A stretch of DNA of 64,000 nt from Ophiocordyceps camponoti-saundersi (nom. inval.) (taxonomy: Eukaryota; Ascomycota; Sordariomycetes; Hypocreales; Ophiocordycipitaceae), in assembly GCA_003339415.1 (NCBI GenBank), contig PDHQ01000167.1:1-64000 (forward strand). The letters run 5' to 3'. Of this stretch, positions 25,061-38,670 are shown one piece after another. A program made the translations under genes and the position numbers. The notes beneath the pieces are model-generated. The model did no database searches, had not been told where the DNA came from, and saw nothing but the letters and a program-made list of their open reading frames with translations. Every line of letters starts with the position of its first letter. Positions within the stretch are counted from its first letter, which is position 1.

Positions 25061-28000
25061 GAATTTATACTAGGGGCTAGAACAGCTTTTAGGACTATTA
25101 TATATAAGAAGGGGGGAAAAACTAAGCAAGGTTTAGGAGAAAACCCCTTACTTATAAGTTAGGGGCCTAATAAGGCAGGGACGATAAGTAAGAAAAAGCG
25201 CTATTATAAGCCTTACTTAAGCTCGTAAAGCTATAATAGAATAATAAACTAAAATAAGGCTTAGGGGGGTGCCTTGTAAGAATAAGTAAGTTATATAAAG
25301 GTATATACTAAAGTTAGCTAGAGGGCTATAAATTAGTAATTAGGTAAGGTAGTATATCTATTATTACTAAGGTATAAATAAATAAAAGCTAAGTAATATA
25401 TAGCTTCTTTCCCTTTCCTTTCCCTTATAAGCACGCTTATAACTATAAATAGTTACTATAAATAACTTAATATACGCTATTATATAGCCTCTTATTAATC
25501 TAAAACTTAACCGATATTATTATAATAAGGAAAGTAAAAGTTAGCGAAAAGAACCTGGTCCCTTATAATATATATATAAAATATATTATATAAGAGCGCT
25601 TACGCCGTAAGTATTTTAGCTATTAGGTATAGCGAAGTAAATATACCTTTTATCTAAAGTTCGGTAAAAACGTAAGGGTTAATAGCGTGCAAATCTTATA
25701 GCCTAAGTATATATTACTTATATAAAATTAAATATAAGCTATATAGCGGTAAATATTTCTTAGATTATAGGTAATTATAAGAAGGTAATAAGCTAAAATA
25801 TATAAGTTACTAATAATAAATATAGCTAAACTTTATTATATATAATATAAAAAATACGTAAAGTAGGAGAAGTAAAGTAATATAAAGGCGCTATTAGTAA
25901 AGTTAAGCGCGCTATCTAAGATAAGGACTAATTATTTACTTATAAGAATATATATAATATTAAATAAGCTCTAACTAAGGCCGCCTCCGTTCTTACTAAT
26001 ATAAATAAAATAATAAGAGTTTTTAAGTTAATATATAATACCCTTAAGTATATTAAAATAGCCCTTAGTAATATTTTAGCTAGTATTATCTATATAAGCG
26101 AGAAGCTAAGCGTAATAGCGGCGGGTATAATTAAAGCTATTAATAAGTTAAAATATTTAGTAATTAAGTTAAATATTTACGCTAGAAAAAAAGTAACTTT
26201 AGCTATAGTTATTAAGGAGGTAATAACGCTAATACCCGCCGCTAATAATAGAAAGCTAGGTCCCGCTAATAATAATACCGCTAACGAGAATAATAATAAA
26301 GTTATTATAATAAAAAACCTAATATTAGCTAGAGTTAGGGAGACTAAGTTAGCTAGTAAGGCTAAGGGTAAAATAAAGGGTAAAAGGCTAGATAAAGGTA
26401 AGGCTAAAGCTAAGCGCGGTTATATATTAATTAAGTCTTAGTTAAAGCTAGCTAAGAAAGCGCGTCTAGCTATAATAATTTTAAATTTTAATAATAATAA
26501 TAATAATAACGATATTAATATAAAAGCTATTAAGTTTATTAATATAATAATATTATATATAAGGTAAATATATCTAAGCGAGAGCGCGGCTAAGCTAGCT
26601 AGCTAAGATAATATAATAAAGCTTATAGCTTAAAAGTTACTAGTTAAGAAAGCAGCTAATTCGAATCTTAACTATAATTATTTTTACGCGCTTAGTAAAT
26701 AAAGAGTATTACTAATTATAATAATTAAGTTACTATTTATTAAGAAGCTTAAAAGTTACTAAGCTAGCTACGCTTAAGTAATAGTAAGTAAATCTAATAA
26801 TTTTATATTTATAATTATAAATATATTTATTCTATCTAGCTTATTAGCTATCTAAACTAATATTGTGAAAAAGTAAATACTAGCTATAAAATCGCTAATA
26901 AATTTATTAAAGTCTTTTAAAGCTATAAGCTTAAAAACTCCTAGTATATTAAAAGATAAAATAAAAGCGAAGTCTAGGTTAGTAATAGCTTTACCCGCTA
27001 TATTAGGAGTATTTACTAAGTTTAAGCTATTATTTACTTAAAGTTTATTAATAACCTAAAGTTAGTTTTTTACTAAAGCTATATTTAAGAAATAAGCTTT
27101 ATAGCTAAAGGAATTTAATAATATTAGTAAAGAGATTTAGTTTAGTAAGGTAAAAGGCCTAAGTAAAGATAAAGCGGAGGAATTAGTAATTAGATAAGGT
27201 AAAAAGGGAAAGATATTTATAAGCTATATAATAATAAAAGAGGTTTAATAGATAAAAGTATAGTAAATTTAAACTTATAGTAAGTTTAGCAGGGATATAT
27301 ATAAAGTCTTAGTAAAGTTAAACTAATAAAAGTTAGCGTAATATAATATTTACTTTATAATAGCGAGAGTAAAAATATAATTATTAAGCTTAAGTTATAA
27401 AGAGGACTTAAAGTAAAGATATTATAATAGTTTATCTTTTTAAATAGCGAGATTAAGGTATTATAAGAGGAGGTAATACGCGTTTTACGGCCTAGTATTA
27501 TATTAATAATTTAAGGTAACTATATTTAAAACTTAGCGTAAGAAAAAAAACTCTTATAGTCCGATCTTACTTATATATAGCTAGGTAATTATAATATTAA
27601 TATAATTTAAAAGATTATAATATATTATAATAATTATAGGCCGGTTTAAGTATAGGGGGAAATTAGCTAGGAAAAAGGTAAACTTAAAGCGGGCTTATTA
27701 AAGGCGGTTTTTATACTATTTCTATTAATATATCTAATTTTTATAAAAGAGACGCTAGGTAGTTTTCTTATTAAAAGTATTATATAAAATATAAGCTTAT
27801 ATTATTATTTATTTTAATTTTTCTTAGAGTAGGGATTTAATTTTATTATATTAAGTTAAGCGGTATATAAGGAATCTTATAAGAAACCTTAAAATAAACC
27901 TAAACGCGCATTAAATTACGTTTAATATACTTACCTTTTTAAGCTAGTAAAGGGCGTTAGCTTTTCTCTTATTTATATAAAAGTTAATCGGGGGGGTTAA

Positions 28001-30338
28001 AAACTTAGCTTCTAAGTAATAAATTAGGGTTATTTTAAAAGCGCTAAGAATAGTATATAAGTATTATAACTAGGCGGGGCTTATAATCCTAGTAAGGCCT
28101 AAAAAGTTCCTAGTCTCTAGGGTAATTATATAAAAAGTAATAAAAGCGTAAAATATTAAGAATTATATAATTTTTATATATAGCTTTCTAGCTTAAAGAA
28201 AGGTATAACTTTAAGTAAATATAGTTAAGATAATAAAGGTAAGATTCTATTTAGAAAGCTTATTATATATAATTTAAATATATACTTTCTAATATAGTTA
28301 TTTATATACTTAAACGCTTAGTAGGCGCGCCTTGAAAATAAGGTAAATATTATATATACCTAGCCTAACTATATATTATTCTAAGTAACATTTCTTAGAA
28401 AAATATATTAGTTCGCTCTTATCTAGCTTAAAAGCTATATTATAATTCTAAGCTTACTTCTTATAAATACTTTATAGTAACTAAAAATATCTTATAATTA
28501 TAATAGTATCTAGTCTAATATTAAAAAGTTTATATTATTAATAAACTTAATAATTTCTAGCTTAAGTTTATATTTTAACTATCGGTAAAATAGTATTATA
28601 TAAAAGATAAAAAATATAATAAAGAGTAGGAAGCTTTAAGGGACTCTAATTTAGATTAGGAAAAATACTAAAGTCTATCTATTAAAGCGTAAATATAAGA
28701 AATAATAGCTAAGATAGCTTTATAAGAAAGTATAGATTTAAGTAAGGTACCTTATATATATAAATTTATAAAGTAATTTATTATAATAAATAGCGTTAAA
28801 AGCTCCTTTTATATTAAGTTATAAAAAAAAAGTAACTTTTTTTTAGCTAAGGTAGCTTAAATAAGTTTTATAATTATTAGGATAGCTAGTTTTATTAACT
28901 TATCTTATCTATTACTTATTTAACTATCGGAGAGAAGCTAGTATAGTTTAGCGGCGTTAGATAACCTCTTACTTATAATAAACTTAAGTATTTTACTAAG
29001 GTAATATAAAAGGAAGATTAGCTTATAGCTATTAGCTTATTAGTAGATTTCTAGCTTCTTACCTTACTTATATAATATAATTATAATAATAATATAAAAT
29101 TAACTTAGGAAATACCTAAGCTAAAAGTAAATATAAAAAATATAAGTAAGCTATATATAAAAAACTAAGTAGTATATTTTAAGAAAGCTAGTTAAGATCT
29201 AATCTAACTTAGTTACTTTTTATAATAATATAATATAAAAAATAGCTTAAGTATTATCTATAATAATATATTATTTTATAAGGAAGCTAAGTTTAAGCGT
29301 TTTATTATCTATTAAAAGGAGGTTAAGAATAAGGGGAAAGAACTTATCTGCTAAGATATAAGCTTTATTTTTAAAAAACGCGGCCTCTCCCTTACTTAAG
29401 TCTTATAAGGCTAGGAGGTAAATAAGCTTAGCTAGTAATTTATTATAAAGCCGCGCTTAGTACTTTATATATTAAAACTATCTAAGATTATTACTAATAA
29501 AATATAAGAAAGAACGCTAATTAGCTTAATAGAAATAAGTAATTACCTTTTTCTAATTATAAGTAGATTCTTATAATTATAGCTAATTATATTTAAATAG
29601 GGAATTATAATAATAACGCCTAGCTTATTTAGCGTTCTTAATAGCGCGGGTAATTATTAAGGTAAATTAAGTTTACTTTTTCCTTAATACTAAGGTATAA
29701 AAAAGTGTAGTAATTTAGATAACTTATTATAGTTTATTATAAAGGCGGTTAAGGGCGGTATTAACTTAGTTAGTAATTTTAATAATAGTAAAAATAAAGA
29801 TTTAGGCGAGGGATTCTCTTATAATAAAGTTTAGATTAGCTTATCTTTATTATAGCTTAAGCGTAAAGGGGTTAATATTTTATATACTAATTATAAATAT
29901 TTATAAAATATAATCGGATCTTATAAAATTAAGGTTTAATCCCTTATATAAGGTATAAAACTTAGCTATTACTTAAATTAGATTTAATATCTTATCTTAA
30001 TAGCTATAAAATATCTTAATATATTCGCTTTTAAAAGTAAGGAGTAAGAGGTTAAATTTAAAAATCTTTTAAATAAGCTAATTAGCGTTATTAGAGCGTT
30101 ATTTATAGCTATCTTATAATAAATAATATAAGTTAAAGTCCTTAAAAGGGATTCGTTTCGCTTTTAGCTTAAATTTAAGAAAAAGGGAGAGGTAGCCTTA
30201 TTTAGCTTAATTTAAGAGGAAGTATATTAAGATAATTTCTAATTTAAAAGCGAAGCTAACTCTAGCTTAGTCCTTATTAGTAATAAGTAACTAATCTAAA
30301 ATATTATACCGCTTATAAATATATATAGCTACTTATTT
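25061..30338 (-). mobile_element. LINE copy C, 5'-truncated
   Basis: C aligns with copy A along its whole length, from the 3' terminus at 25061 to about 30338, where similarity ends abruptly; A continues there into the region shared with D. It carries the full RT relic. Relative to A and B it lacks about 100-120 bp near 26235, the interval that in A is bounded by the inverted AGCCTCCGCT arms. B and C sit head to tail in the same orientation with only the TTA tail between them, as if B had inserted at the tail of C. Confidence 0.87.
28450..29900 (-). pseudogene. LINE ORF2 reverse transcriptase relic (copy C)
   Basis: This is the best preserved RT of the LINE copies. On the minus strand the order is: the ALNR-type helical linker (near 29740), the FFPL-type motif, an AF-x-A-I-x-x-x-LL segment corresponding to the first catalytic aspartate region (28790 downwards), a LRFN-QT segment, the I-G/R-VPQG motif near 28640, and F-I-(D to N)-(D to N) at 28534-28545. 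That order and the F-x-D-D variant are those of I/Tad1-clade LINE reverse transcriptases. Stops are frequent and all contain TA. The protein is not functional. Confidence 0.75.
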
Positions 30339-31051
30339 TATTAAGTAGTCTTTATATATACGTATAGGTAAGAGAAAGCAAAGGTAACCTAAATTAAGTA
30401 TAATTAGAGATAGATACCCTTCCTTTATCGTACGAGGAAGAGCGGCTATATAGCTAGATAATACTCTACTTCTATACCCTCCTTTTTCTTATCTAAGCTA
30501 CCTCCTACCTCCTAAGTTATACGAGGCACGACTTAGGTAATAATATATATTTCGTTAGAGGCTTCCCTATATCTATACTATCCTCTATATATATATTATA
30601 TAGTAAATATAAAGGGGTATAGAAAGATAATATTTAATATCTAATACTTAACTTTTTTCTTTTTATAAAAAGATATACTAAATAAAAAGGTATTATACGA
30701 AGAAAAAACTCTATCTTCTTAAAGGGTAGATATTTCTAAAGAAAAATAGTTATATAATATTAAATAAGTATATAATTAAAAAAAATCTCTAAAGGTAAAT
30801 AACGCCCGTAATATTATAGTAAAAAGAGATAAAAAAAATAAGCTACTAGCTAAAAAATAAAAGTTAAGTTATTATATAATCTAACTTATAATACGTTTTT
30901 ATAAAGTTTTATTATAAAGGTTTTTTATAATCGTAATATTAAGAAAAATAGGTAGAAAACTAACTTTCTATAACCTTATATTAAAAATACTAAAAAATAT
31001 TACGAAAAATAGGAATTAAAAATCGGATTCTGCCGCCTCTTACCGCTTTTA
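30339..31051. other. Unidentified sequence upstream of the promoter-like motif
   Basis: Sequence of mixed composition between the end of LINE C and the TATA motif. It contains several surviving CA/TG sites (30398, 30513, 30550 area). No repeat partner in the window and no coding motif was found. It may be the 5' flank of the locus that the copia elements split. Confidence 0.5.
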
Positions 31052-31125
31052 GAGGGGTATAAAAACCCCTCCTCGCTCCCTCTCTCTCTCTCTCTCTTTC
31101 TCTTCTTTTCTTTTTTTTTTCTTCT
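31052..31125 (+). promoter_or_regulatory. Core-promoter-like TATA box with downstream CT tract
   Basis: GAGGGG and CCCCTC form a perfect 6-bp inverted repeat flanking TATAAAAA at 31058-31065. A (TC)n tract (31078-31097) and further T/C sequence follow to about 31125. A TATA box followed by a pyrimidine tract just before transcript starts is common in fungal promoters, so transcription on the plus strand into the split locus is plausible. No start codon can be recognised because ATG is erased here. Confidence 0.45.
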
Positions 31126-32282
31126 TTAAGCTAATCGACGAAAATAATAATAATAACTAGAAAAATCTTTAATAAGGATTAATAAGTTATACGATATACT
31201 TAAGTTATTTTTATTAATAGTTATTAATTATATAATATACCTCCCTATCCTAATAATATTATAGCTTATTAACTTAGGTTTTACTAAGTTTATATATTTT
31301 ATAATAAGGAGGATAACTAGCGCTTTATATAGTAAATATTCTTAAATATAAAAAAGAAAGGTCTAGCTATTATATAATAATAATACTAATAAGAGAGTAA
31401 TAAGTAAAAATCTAACTAATAGCTATATTATTATTTAATATTTTTATTTACTTTAATAATATTTAGGATCTTAAGCGTATTAAGGCTATTATTATCCAAT
31501 ACTTAAGTTATTTTCTAGCGGTCTTACTTATAAGTTATAGTAAGGTAGTAATAAAACTATATTATATTTATATTAGAAATCCTTACCTATTTAATATATA
31601 TTAGATAAATAATAATAAGGCTTATATTACTTATATATAGTAGTTTTATATAATAAGATATTTTTTTATATAATAGGGCTAAGTATTATAAACTCTTAGG
31701 CTAGTACCTTATACCTTAGTAACTACTCTTATTAAGTTACTTAATAGCTAGTAGTAGGGATAGGTAATAGTAATACTAAGCGGAGCGCTTTCTAATACGG
31801 AGAAGTATATTACTATTTTAGATAACGAGTAGTAAGGGGTAGGGGTAGAAAAAAAGTAGTAATAAGGTTAGATAATAAGGAAAAAAGAAAAGAAAAGAAA
31901 TTAAAAAAAAGAAAAGAAAATTAAGCGTTTAGGACTTATAGCTTTACTTTTTTTTAAATTAAGCGTAGGGGTTAGATAATACCCGGAAAGAATTAATAGT
32001 AATTTTTATATAAAAATAATAGAAAAAAAACGTAAAAATATAAAAAAATAAAAAAGTAAGGATAAAAAGTTAGATAAAGTAAAAATATAAGAAAGAAAAG
32101 AGTATAAGTTTTATATAACCTAAGTAAGTTATTAGATAATAGCTTTAATTTATAACTTATAAGAATTTATAGAAATAAGGGTTAATAAGGCTAAGTTAGG
32201 GCTATCCTTAATATAAGCGTTAGCTAGGTTATTCTTACTATTAATTTATTATATTTCTAAAATTTCCTTACGCTTATATAAC
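31126..32282 (+). other. Split locus, left segment
   Basis: This is the sequence between the promoter-like motif and the first copia element. It is AG-rich on the plus strand and contains a lysine-codon-dense stretch (31870-32110) that would encode a highly basic region. If both copia elements and one copy of each target duplication are removed, it joins 38671 and then 46089. I do not recognise any protein family, and an open frame after RIP correction is not evidence by itself. The plus-strand reading is suggested only by the upstream promoter-like motif and by base skew. Confidence 0.35.
32278..32282. repeat. Target-site duplication ATAAC (left, copia 1)
   Basis: The pentamer directly precedes the first base of the left LTR and is repeated at 38666-38670. 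Confidence 0.88.
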
Positions 32283-32706
32283 TATAGGAAATGCTAGAAT
32301 ATAATAATAATCTATATAGGGGAGGAGGAGGATTTATATATAGGAATAAAGAAAGGGGCGTATTACGTAGAATATATTATAAAGAAGTATAGTAATAGGA
32401 AGTAAGGTAAGTTTCGTTAGTATTTTTATTATAATATTTTAGATAGGAGCTCTAATAGACTCTTAGTCGATATTAGATTAGTTTCGGGAAGAGATTTAGT
32501 TATACTTAATCTAATATTAAGTATAGAAAAGGGCGTATATAAAAGAGAAAAGGGGAATATACGAAAAGATATTTTATATATAAGTAAGACTAAGAATTAC
32601 CTTAGTAGATAAGATATAGATAATTATTAAGAATTAGAAATATATATTTTTAGTAATTTTAGTTACTATTAACTCCCGCTTACGTAACGGCGAAGGCTAA
32701 CTAATA
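32283..32706 (+). repeat. Copia 1, 5' LTR
   Basis: 424 bp from TATAGGAAATGC to CTAACTAATA. The termini TA...TA are what RIP makes of TG...CA. It matches 38242-38665 and, inverted, 39699-40123 and 45659-46083. Confidence 0.95.
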
Positions 32707-32724
32707 CTAATTAGTAGTTAAAAT
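32707..32724 (+). promoter_or_regulatory. Putative primer-binding site, copia 1
   Basis: CTAATTAGTAGTTAAAAT follows the 5' LTR. The first ten bases are identical after the LTR of copia 2 and of the 3.6-kb LTR element. With TAG restored to TGG it would have the usual TGG core of tRNA-primed elements; the specific tRNA cannot be named. Confidence 0.5.
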
Positions 32725-32849
32725 TTAGTTAATTATAAATTAGTAAGGAATGGAATAATTAACCTTAATAATAGACTTTTACGAAAATAACTATATAGAG
32801 GTAAGTTATAATTAATTAGAGAGTTAATATAAAGCTACGTAAAACCTCC

Positions 32850-35800
32850 TCTAAAACTCTTAACGATACTAACTCGAATATTTTATAATATCTATCTAAA
32901 GCTAGTTCGAAACCTTACTTATAATAATAAGTATATTACCGGAAAATAAGATTAAGCTCTTAAAGTATTATAACTAACTAACTTAAGAGGCTTTCGGATA
33001 TACTAAGATTCTAAAGCGATATTAAAATTAGTTTAACTTAGATTAATAAGATAATAATATATTAGGTAATTATAAAAATAGAGAAATAGTTAAATTTATA
33101 ATAATAAGATTTATCTTATTTATTAAAAGTAATAAATAACTCTTTAGTCTTATACTTTTTAACCTTTTCTAATAATATTTTAATAGCTAGAAAGTAAAAA
33201 CTTAGGAAATAGGATAAGTATTTATAAGAGACTTTATCCGAAATCTACTTATACGTAGAGGAATATATATTAGAAAGTTTAAGGAATTTACTTAGAAGGA
33301 ACTTAAAAACCTTCTTAACTTAGATAAACTTCTAATATAGCTATTTTAAGTATATAAGAAAACCTCTTTTAAACCTAGACTCGTTATTTTTAAAAGACTC
33401 TTACCGGAAACTAACGTAAGGATAAGCCGGAATTATAATAATAAATAAGCTCCGTAATTATAACTAAGCCTTAGCTTAGATACCTAGACTACTATCCTTA
33501 TATTAAATACTTAGCTTTCCTAAACTAAACTACCTTTTTACTATATTACGATTTAACTTACTTAGAAACTAATATCGTACCGCTTTAAAGATCTAAAAGC
33601 TACTACTTAAAAAGCTTAATCTTTACCTAAGGCCCCTATTAAAAACTTATCTATAAGTATAGCTAAGCTTAATCTTAATAGCTAAGATAATCGTTTAAAT
33701 ATTAGTATAAACTTATATCGATATTAAAAGGGGATATTATCGAGGACCTTTTACTCCTAAGATAAACTTATACTTAATATTATTACTTTTATTACCTTTC
33801 CCCTTATCGAATTTACTAATATATATATTAATATAGATATTATTACCCGGTTTACTAAGGTTTAGGATAAAAATACTTTATATACTAAGGAGCTATATAA
33901 CCTCCTAAATAATAAGATTTATATTTTAATAAATATTTATTATATTTTAGAGATTTATCTTTTATATTTCTACGTAATCTTTCCGCGTATTTTTTTAAGA
34001 TAAGCTTAACGCTATTACTTAAACTATATTAAATAATTTCTAACTTTTCGTAAAATATATCTTTAGATATAAAAATACTTTAATATAAATATTAATTATT
34101 TTTATTATTATATAAATTAGATAATAACTATATACTTATCTATTCGCGCTTTACTCCCTAATAGTAAACTTTATAAAATTCTATAAAAGTTATTTAATAA
34201 ACTAGATCTTTGCTAATATACTCTTAGACTAGATTATACCGGTTATACTTTTTTATAAATATTACTTATTAATATATATTACGGTATTCCCGAACTTAAA
34301 TTTACTTTTTTTAAATTAGCTAAAGATATTAAATCTTTTATATCTAATTTTCGTTTATTATTTAAGATTACCCTAACTTATTAGCTTAGTATATCTTAAT
34401 ATATTTAATAGCTTACTAAAACTTAAACGCCTCTAGTATTTACCCCCCTAAACTTTTTTTACCTTAACCGCTAATATTAAAAAACCCTTAACTAAAATTT
34501 AACCTAATATTAAGGAAATAACCGAGGGACCTTTACTTATAATTCGGTATAAAATACCTTATAGAACCGTAAATACTTTATTTATAGTAAAACTAGTTAT
34601 TAGTTAACTAAATATATTAAAAATAAGCGATAATTAGTTTAACGTTTATTTATAATTTACTATAAATTTATAAGTAATTATATTAACTTCGATACTTATA
34701 TCGCTAAATTCGAGGGAATAGAAAAGGTATTAGAGGATAATAGTAATAAAAGCTAAACGCTCCTAACTTCTAAACTAACTAAGATACTATACTATATATT
34801 AGCTTTTATATAATTATCTTAACTCTTAAATATTTCCTAAGTTATAGAAGTTAATAAATTACCCTTTATATCCCCTTATATTACTAAAATCTTCTACTAA
34901 TTAATATACCTATATTTTTTAACTATAGATAATTCTTATAAACTATTACCTTTTACCGTATTTATTATATAGTTTATATTAATAAACTAATATTTATAAA
35001 TAACTTTTTAAGGGATCTTAATTAATACTAAAATAGTATCTATATCGATTTCGGGCCGATTTTAGTTCGAAGCCTTATAAGCTCTAATCCCCTCCTTATC
35101 GCTTAACGAATCTACTATAAGTTAAGTTAATATTAAATTCGGAGAAAGATAAACTATATTTTCTCTTAGATTTATAGCTATTAAGATTTTAGTTAGGAAG
35201 ATAACTTTCTATATCCTCCTTATATAAATATTATTTTTTCTTTACTTTACGGATATAAATTAACTTAGAATTTTCTTTCGGAATATTTCTAATTACTTTA
35301 TTTATAAAGTAACTAAGGTACCCGTTATTCGTAAATAAAGTTATCTTTAGTTTTTCCTCTCCTTATCCGAAGAAGCGGTAATATACTTAACCGAATAGGA
35401 AATTCGTTAAATCTATAAACGCTTTAGATACCTAAGCGTTTCTTAACTCTATAACCTTCTTACTTAAGCTAGCTATAAAATAAATATTAAAGCTATTAAA
35501 GCTATATCTAAAATTTATTAGTAATATTAACTTATTAGCTTAGCGCCTTAATAATTTAAATTCCGCTTAGAAAACGATAAAAATTTTAATTTCGAAATTA
35601 TTATAGATATCTTATATATTAACTAATATACTATCCTTTATATTATAAATTAGGTAATAACTTTCTAAGTAGCTTATTTTCTACTATCTCTTTTTACTAA
35701 GGATATATAAAATACCTTAAGATTTATTTAAATCGATATTTACTTTAAGCTTCTAAATTTTATTTACTATAATGCTAGTAAGAACTTTAACTTATAGGAA

Positions 35801-38215
35801 TTTAAATTTAAAGCTATTATATTAAGAATTATATATACCTAAATCCTTATTAAGGTATATTAATTAATTAGGAAAGTAAAATAATATTATACTCTATTTT
35901 AGTAAATATACGATATAATATCGAATAAACTTTAATATAATATTAAGCGTAATTTAATCTTATAAATAGCTATTAAAGCTATTAACGATACCGCTAAATT
36001 TAACGGACTTATTTTTACGCTTTTTATTTTTAAAGTATATTTTAGAGTTTACCTAAACTTAGCTCTAACCCTTTTAACGCTTAAGCGCGCTATTACCGTT
36101 TAAAAAGCTATAGCTAACTTACGTAAATTTTATACTTAATATATAGTTCGTAATACCTTTTTAATATAAAATAAACTAAATATATCGGATATCTTAAAAT
36201 TACCGCTTAATAGCTAAATCCGTATTTAAAGAGAACTTAATAAGTAAACTAGCTTATATACCCTTACTACTATCCGCGGCTATAATATTACTATTAACCT
36301 TCTTTATAGCTTAAGATTATTTCGCTTAATATATATCCGGCTATTTTTCTTACTTTTATATAAGGGCCTTAAATCGAGTTTAGATTTACTTCTATATAAA
36401 AGCCCCGAATTAAGTTTAGACTTACTTTTATATAAAGGCCCCGCCTTAAGTTTAAGTTAAACTCCTTTTATAACCGAACTAATTTCCTCTTTACTTTAGA
36501 CTATACCTTAACTATAAATTACGATATATATTCCTTATAACTTATCTACTAATAATATATTTATAATATAAAAAGAAAAAGATAATATAGCGCTTTTACT
36601 TAAATTTTATTTTAAAAGTAAAATTATTATTTTAGGATAACCTTTTAAAGCTTTAGATACTTAAAAAATTAATAACCTTATTAGCCGCGGCGTTTTCTCT
36701 TTCGAATATTATAACTTTAATAAGTATTAAAATATATATCTTTTCTATACCTATATAGTTTACGAAATTAAAAAGATTAGTATTAACTATTTTTATAAAA
36801 AGTTACGCTTAATTATTATTAGCTATAGCGATAAAGGTAAAAATATAATCCTTACGTAATCCTTAACTATTTAGCGCGTAAGCTAATAGCTAATATTAGC
36901 TCTCGCCCTTACCGGTTTCTAAGTAAATTTTAAGCTTACGCTATAAGATATTATATAAGTATACTCCTAGTTACGTTCCGATCTTAAGCGTACTATTATT
37001 ATTACGCTACTAGCTAAGATAAAAGATCGGTATTTTACTAATATTATTATTTACGTTATTAAGCTATTATATAAGATTATAAAAGCTAATATTTATTAGT
37101 TTTATACTTATTAAAATTACTATTTTTAATAATTATAAATATATATATTAATATTTAATATTTACCTCCTTATTAAGTATAGTAACTGCGCCTATTTTAG
37201 CCTTATTAGCTTATAAACTAATAATACCTTAATATTTAATATTAAAGCTTTTAGATAATTAAAAGAAAAATATATAACTATTACTTAGTTTTATACTAAG
37301 CTTAAGATAGTATTTTAAGCTAATAATACCGCGGATTTTAACGGATCTTAAATTAATATTAGTTCGAATTCGATTTACTTTTAATAGAAAAGCTAAGCTA
37401 CTAAAATCTAGCCTATTAACTTTTCCGCGATAAACGCCGTATAATAATATCTAAAATAATACGCTAAGGGCGCCTATATTATTTCTATTTACTAACTAAA
37501 GGCTATATATAACCTCTCTATCGCTATATAATACTAGTTTCTAAATAAGAAAGATTATAAGAGGTTAAATAAGTAACTATAATAATAGTAATAATATTAG
37601 AATAAAGGGCTATATTATATCTTTATATCGCTAAATAGTATAAAATTATATATTTTTACTAATAGTTCTTTTACTAATAATACTAATCTTTCCTTATAAA
37701 TTAAATATATTATTATATTTAGATAAGAAGTAAGAAGAAAAGATAAATTTACTTTTACTAGGAATATTATCTCTTAGAGTTTAACGAAATATAAAAAGGT
37801 AACTTAATCTATCCTCGCTTTAGAGATATATAAAATATCGGCTAGATTCGATATTAGTATATTAATTAGATTAATATTAATATAAATTCGATCTAAGCTC
37901 GGATTAAGTATAATCTAAATTATTATATATACTAACTTATACTTATTATATAAATATTTAGTAAAACTCGGTATTATAAAAAAAAAAAAGCTAATAATTA
38001 ATATTATATTAATAAGAAAATCTTACGAGAATTATAAAATTAAGGAGATCCGCTAAATTAATAGATAAGATAACTTAGTAGATATAATAATTAAAAATAA
38101 TCCTAATAAAGCGCTAAAATATTTAGTTAATATAAATATACTTAATATTTATATTTAAGGTTTTATTATAAGGAAAGAGAAATAGCTTAATATATTATAA
38201 ATAGAGGATATAACT
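32850..38215 (+). pseudogene. Copia gag-pol relic (copy 1)
   Basis: Motifs on the plus strand, in order, are as follows. The C-terminal integrase region lies at 35979-36060, with an AIN-DTA-x-FNG segment and a T/F-L-x-x-F-K-V-Y motif, as in a widespread ascomycete copia family. RT begins with a SRGVF-type motif near 36680, then ILTQS-x-TIQRVSQ at 36847-36886. The first catalytic aspartate motif DIT-Q-x-Y-x-Q is at 36947-36970, followed by the K-LLY (from KPLYG) segment near 37062. The RNase H/C-terminal end has EIR-x-IN-x-QDNL-x-D at 38043-38085. Integrase before RT identifies copia. Gag and protease should occupy 32850-34900, but I could not read their motifs. Stops are numerous and all are TAA or TAG. 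Confidence 0.85.
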
Positions 38216-38225
38216 CTCCCCGAAA

Positions 38226-38241
38226 AAGAAAAAGTTACTAA
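38226..38241 (+). promoter_or_regulatory. Polypurine tract, copia 1
   Basis: The purine run AAAGAAAAAG (preceded by CCCCGAA) lies about 8 bases before the 3' LTR. The inverted copy has the corresponding pyrimidine run at 40133-40148. It fixes the element's orientation. Confidence 0.7.
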
Positions 38242-38665
38242 TATAAGAAATATTAGAATATAATAATAATCTATATAAGGGAGGAGGAGGATCTATATAT
38301 AAAAATAAAAAAAAGGGCGTATTACGTAGGATATATTATAAAGAAATATAGTAATAGGAAATAAGGTAAGTTTCGTTAGTATTTTTATTATAGTATTTTA
38401 GATAAAAGCTTTAATAAACTCTTAGTTAATATTAGATTAGTTTCGGGAAGAGATTTAGTTATACTTAATCTAATATCGAGTATAGAAAGGGGCGTATACG
38501 AAAGAGAAAAGGAGAATATACGAAAAGATATTTTATATATAAGTAAAACTAGGAATTACCTTAGTAAATAAAATATAGATAATTATTAAGAATTAGAAAT
38601 ATATACTTTTAGTAATTTTAATTATTATTAACTCCCGCTTATATAATAGTAAAAGCTAACTAATA
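38242..38665 (+). repeat. Copia 1, 3' LTR
   Basis: 424 bp, the same length as the 5' LTR, with transition differences only in the parts I aligned. It is followed by the ATAAC target duplication. Confidence 0.95.
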
Positions 38666-38670
38666 ATAAC
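38666..38670. repeat. Target-site duplication ATAAC (right, copia 1)
   Basis: Matches 32278-32282. Confidence 0.88.

Larger units (their letters stand above)
32283..38665 (+). mobile_element. Full-length Ty1/copia retrotransposon, copy 1
   Basis: A 6,383-bp element with 424-bp LTRs at both ends, ATAAC target duplications, a putative primer-binding site after the left LTR, and a polypurine tract before the right LTR, so the coding strand is plus. Integrase motifs precede reverse transcriptase and RNase H motifs, the copia order. The element is an almost complete match to copy 2 in inverted orientation. Both are saturated with RIP mutations and inactive. Confidence 0.95.
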
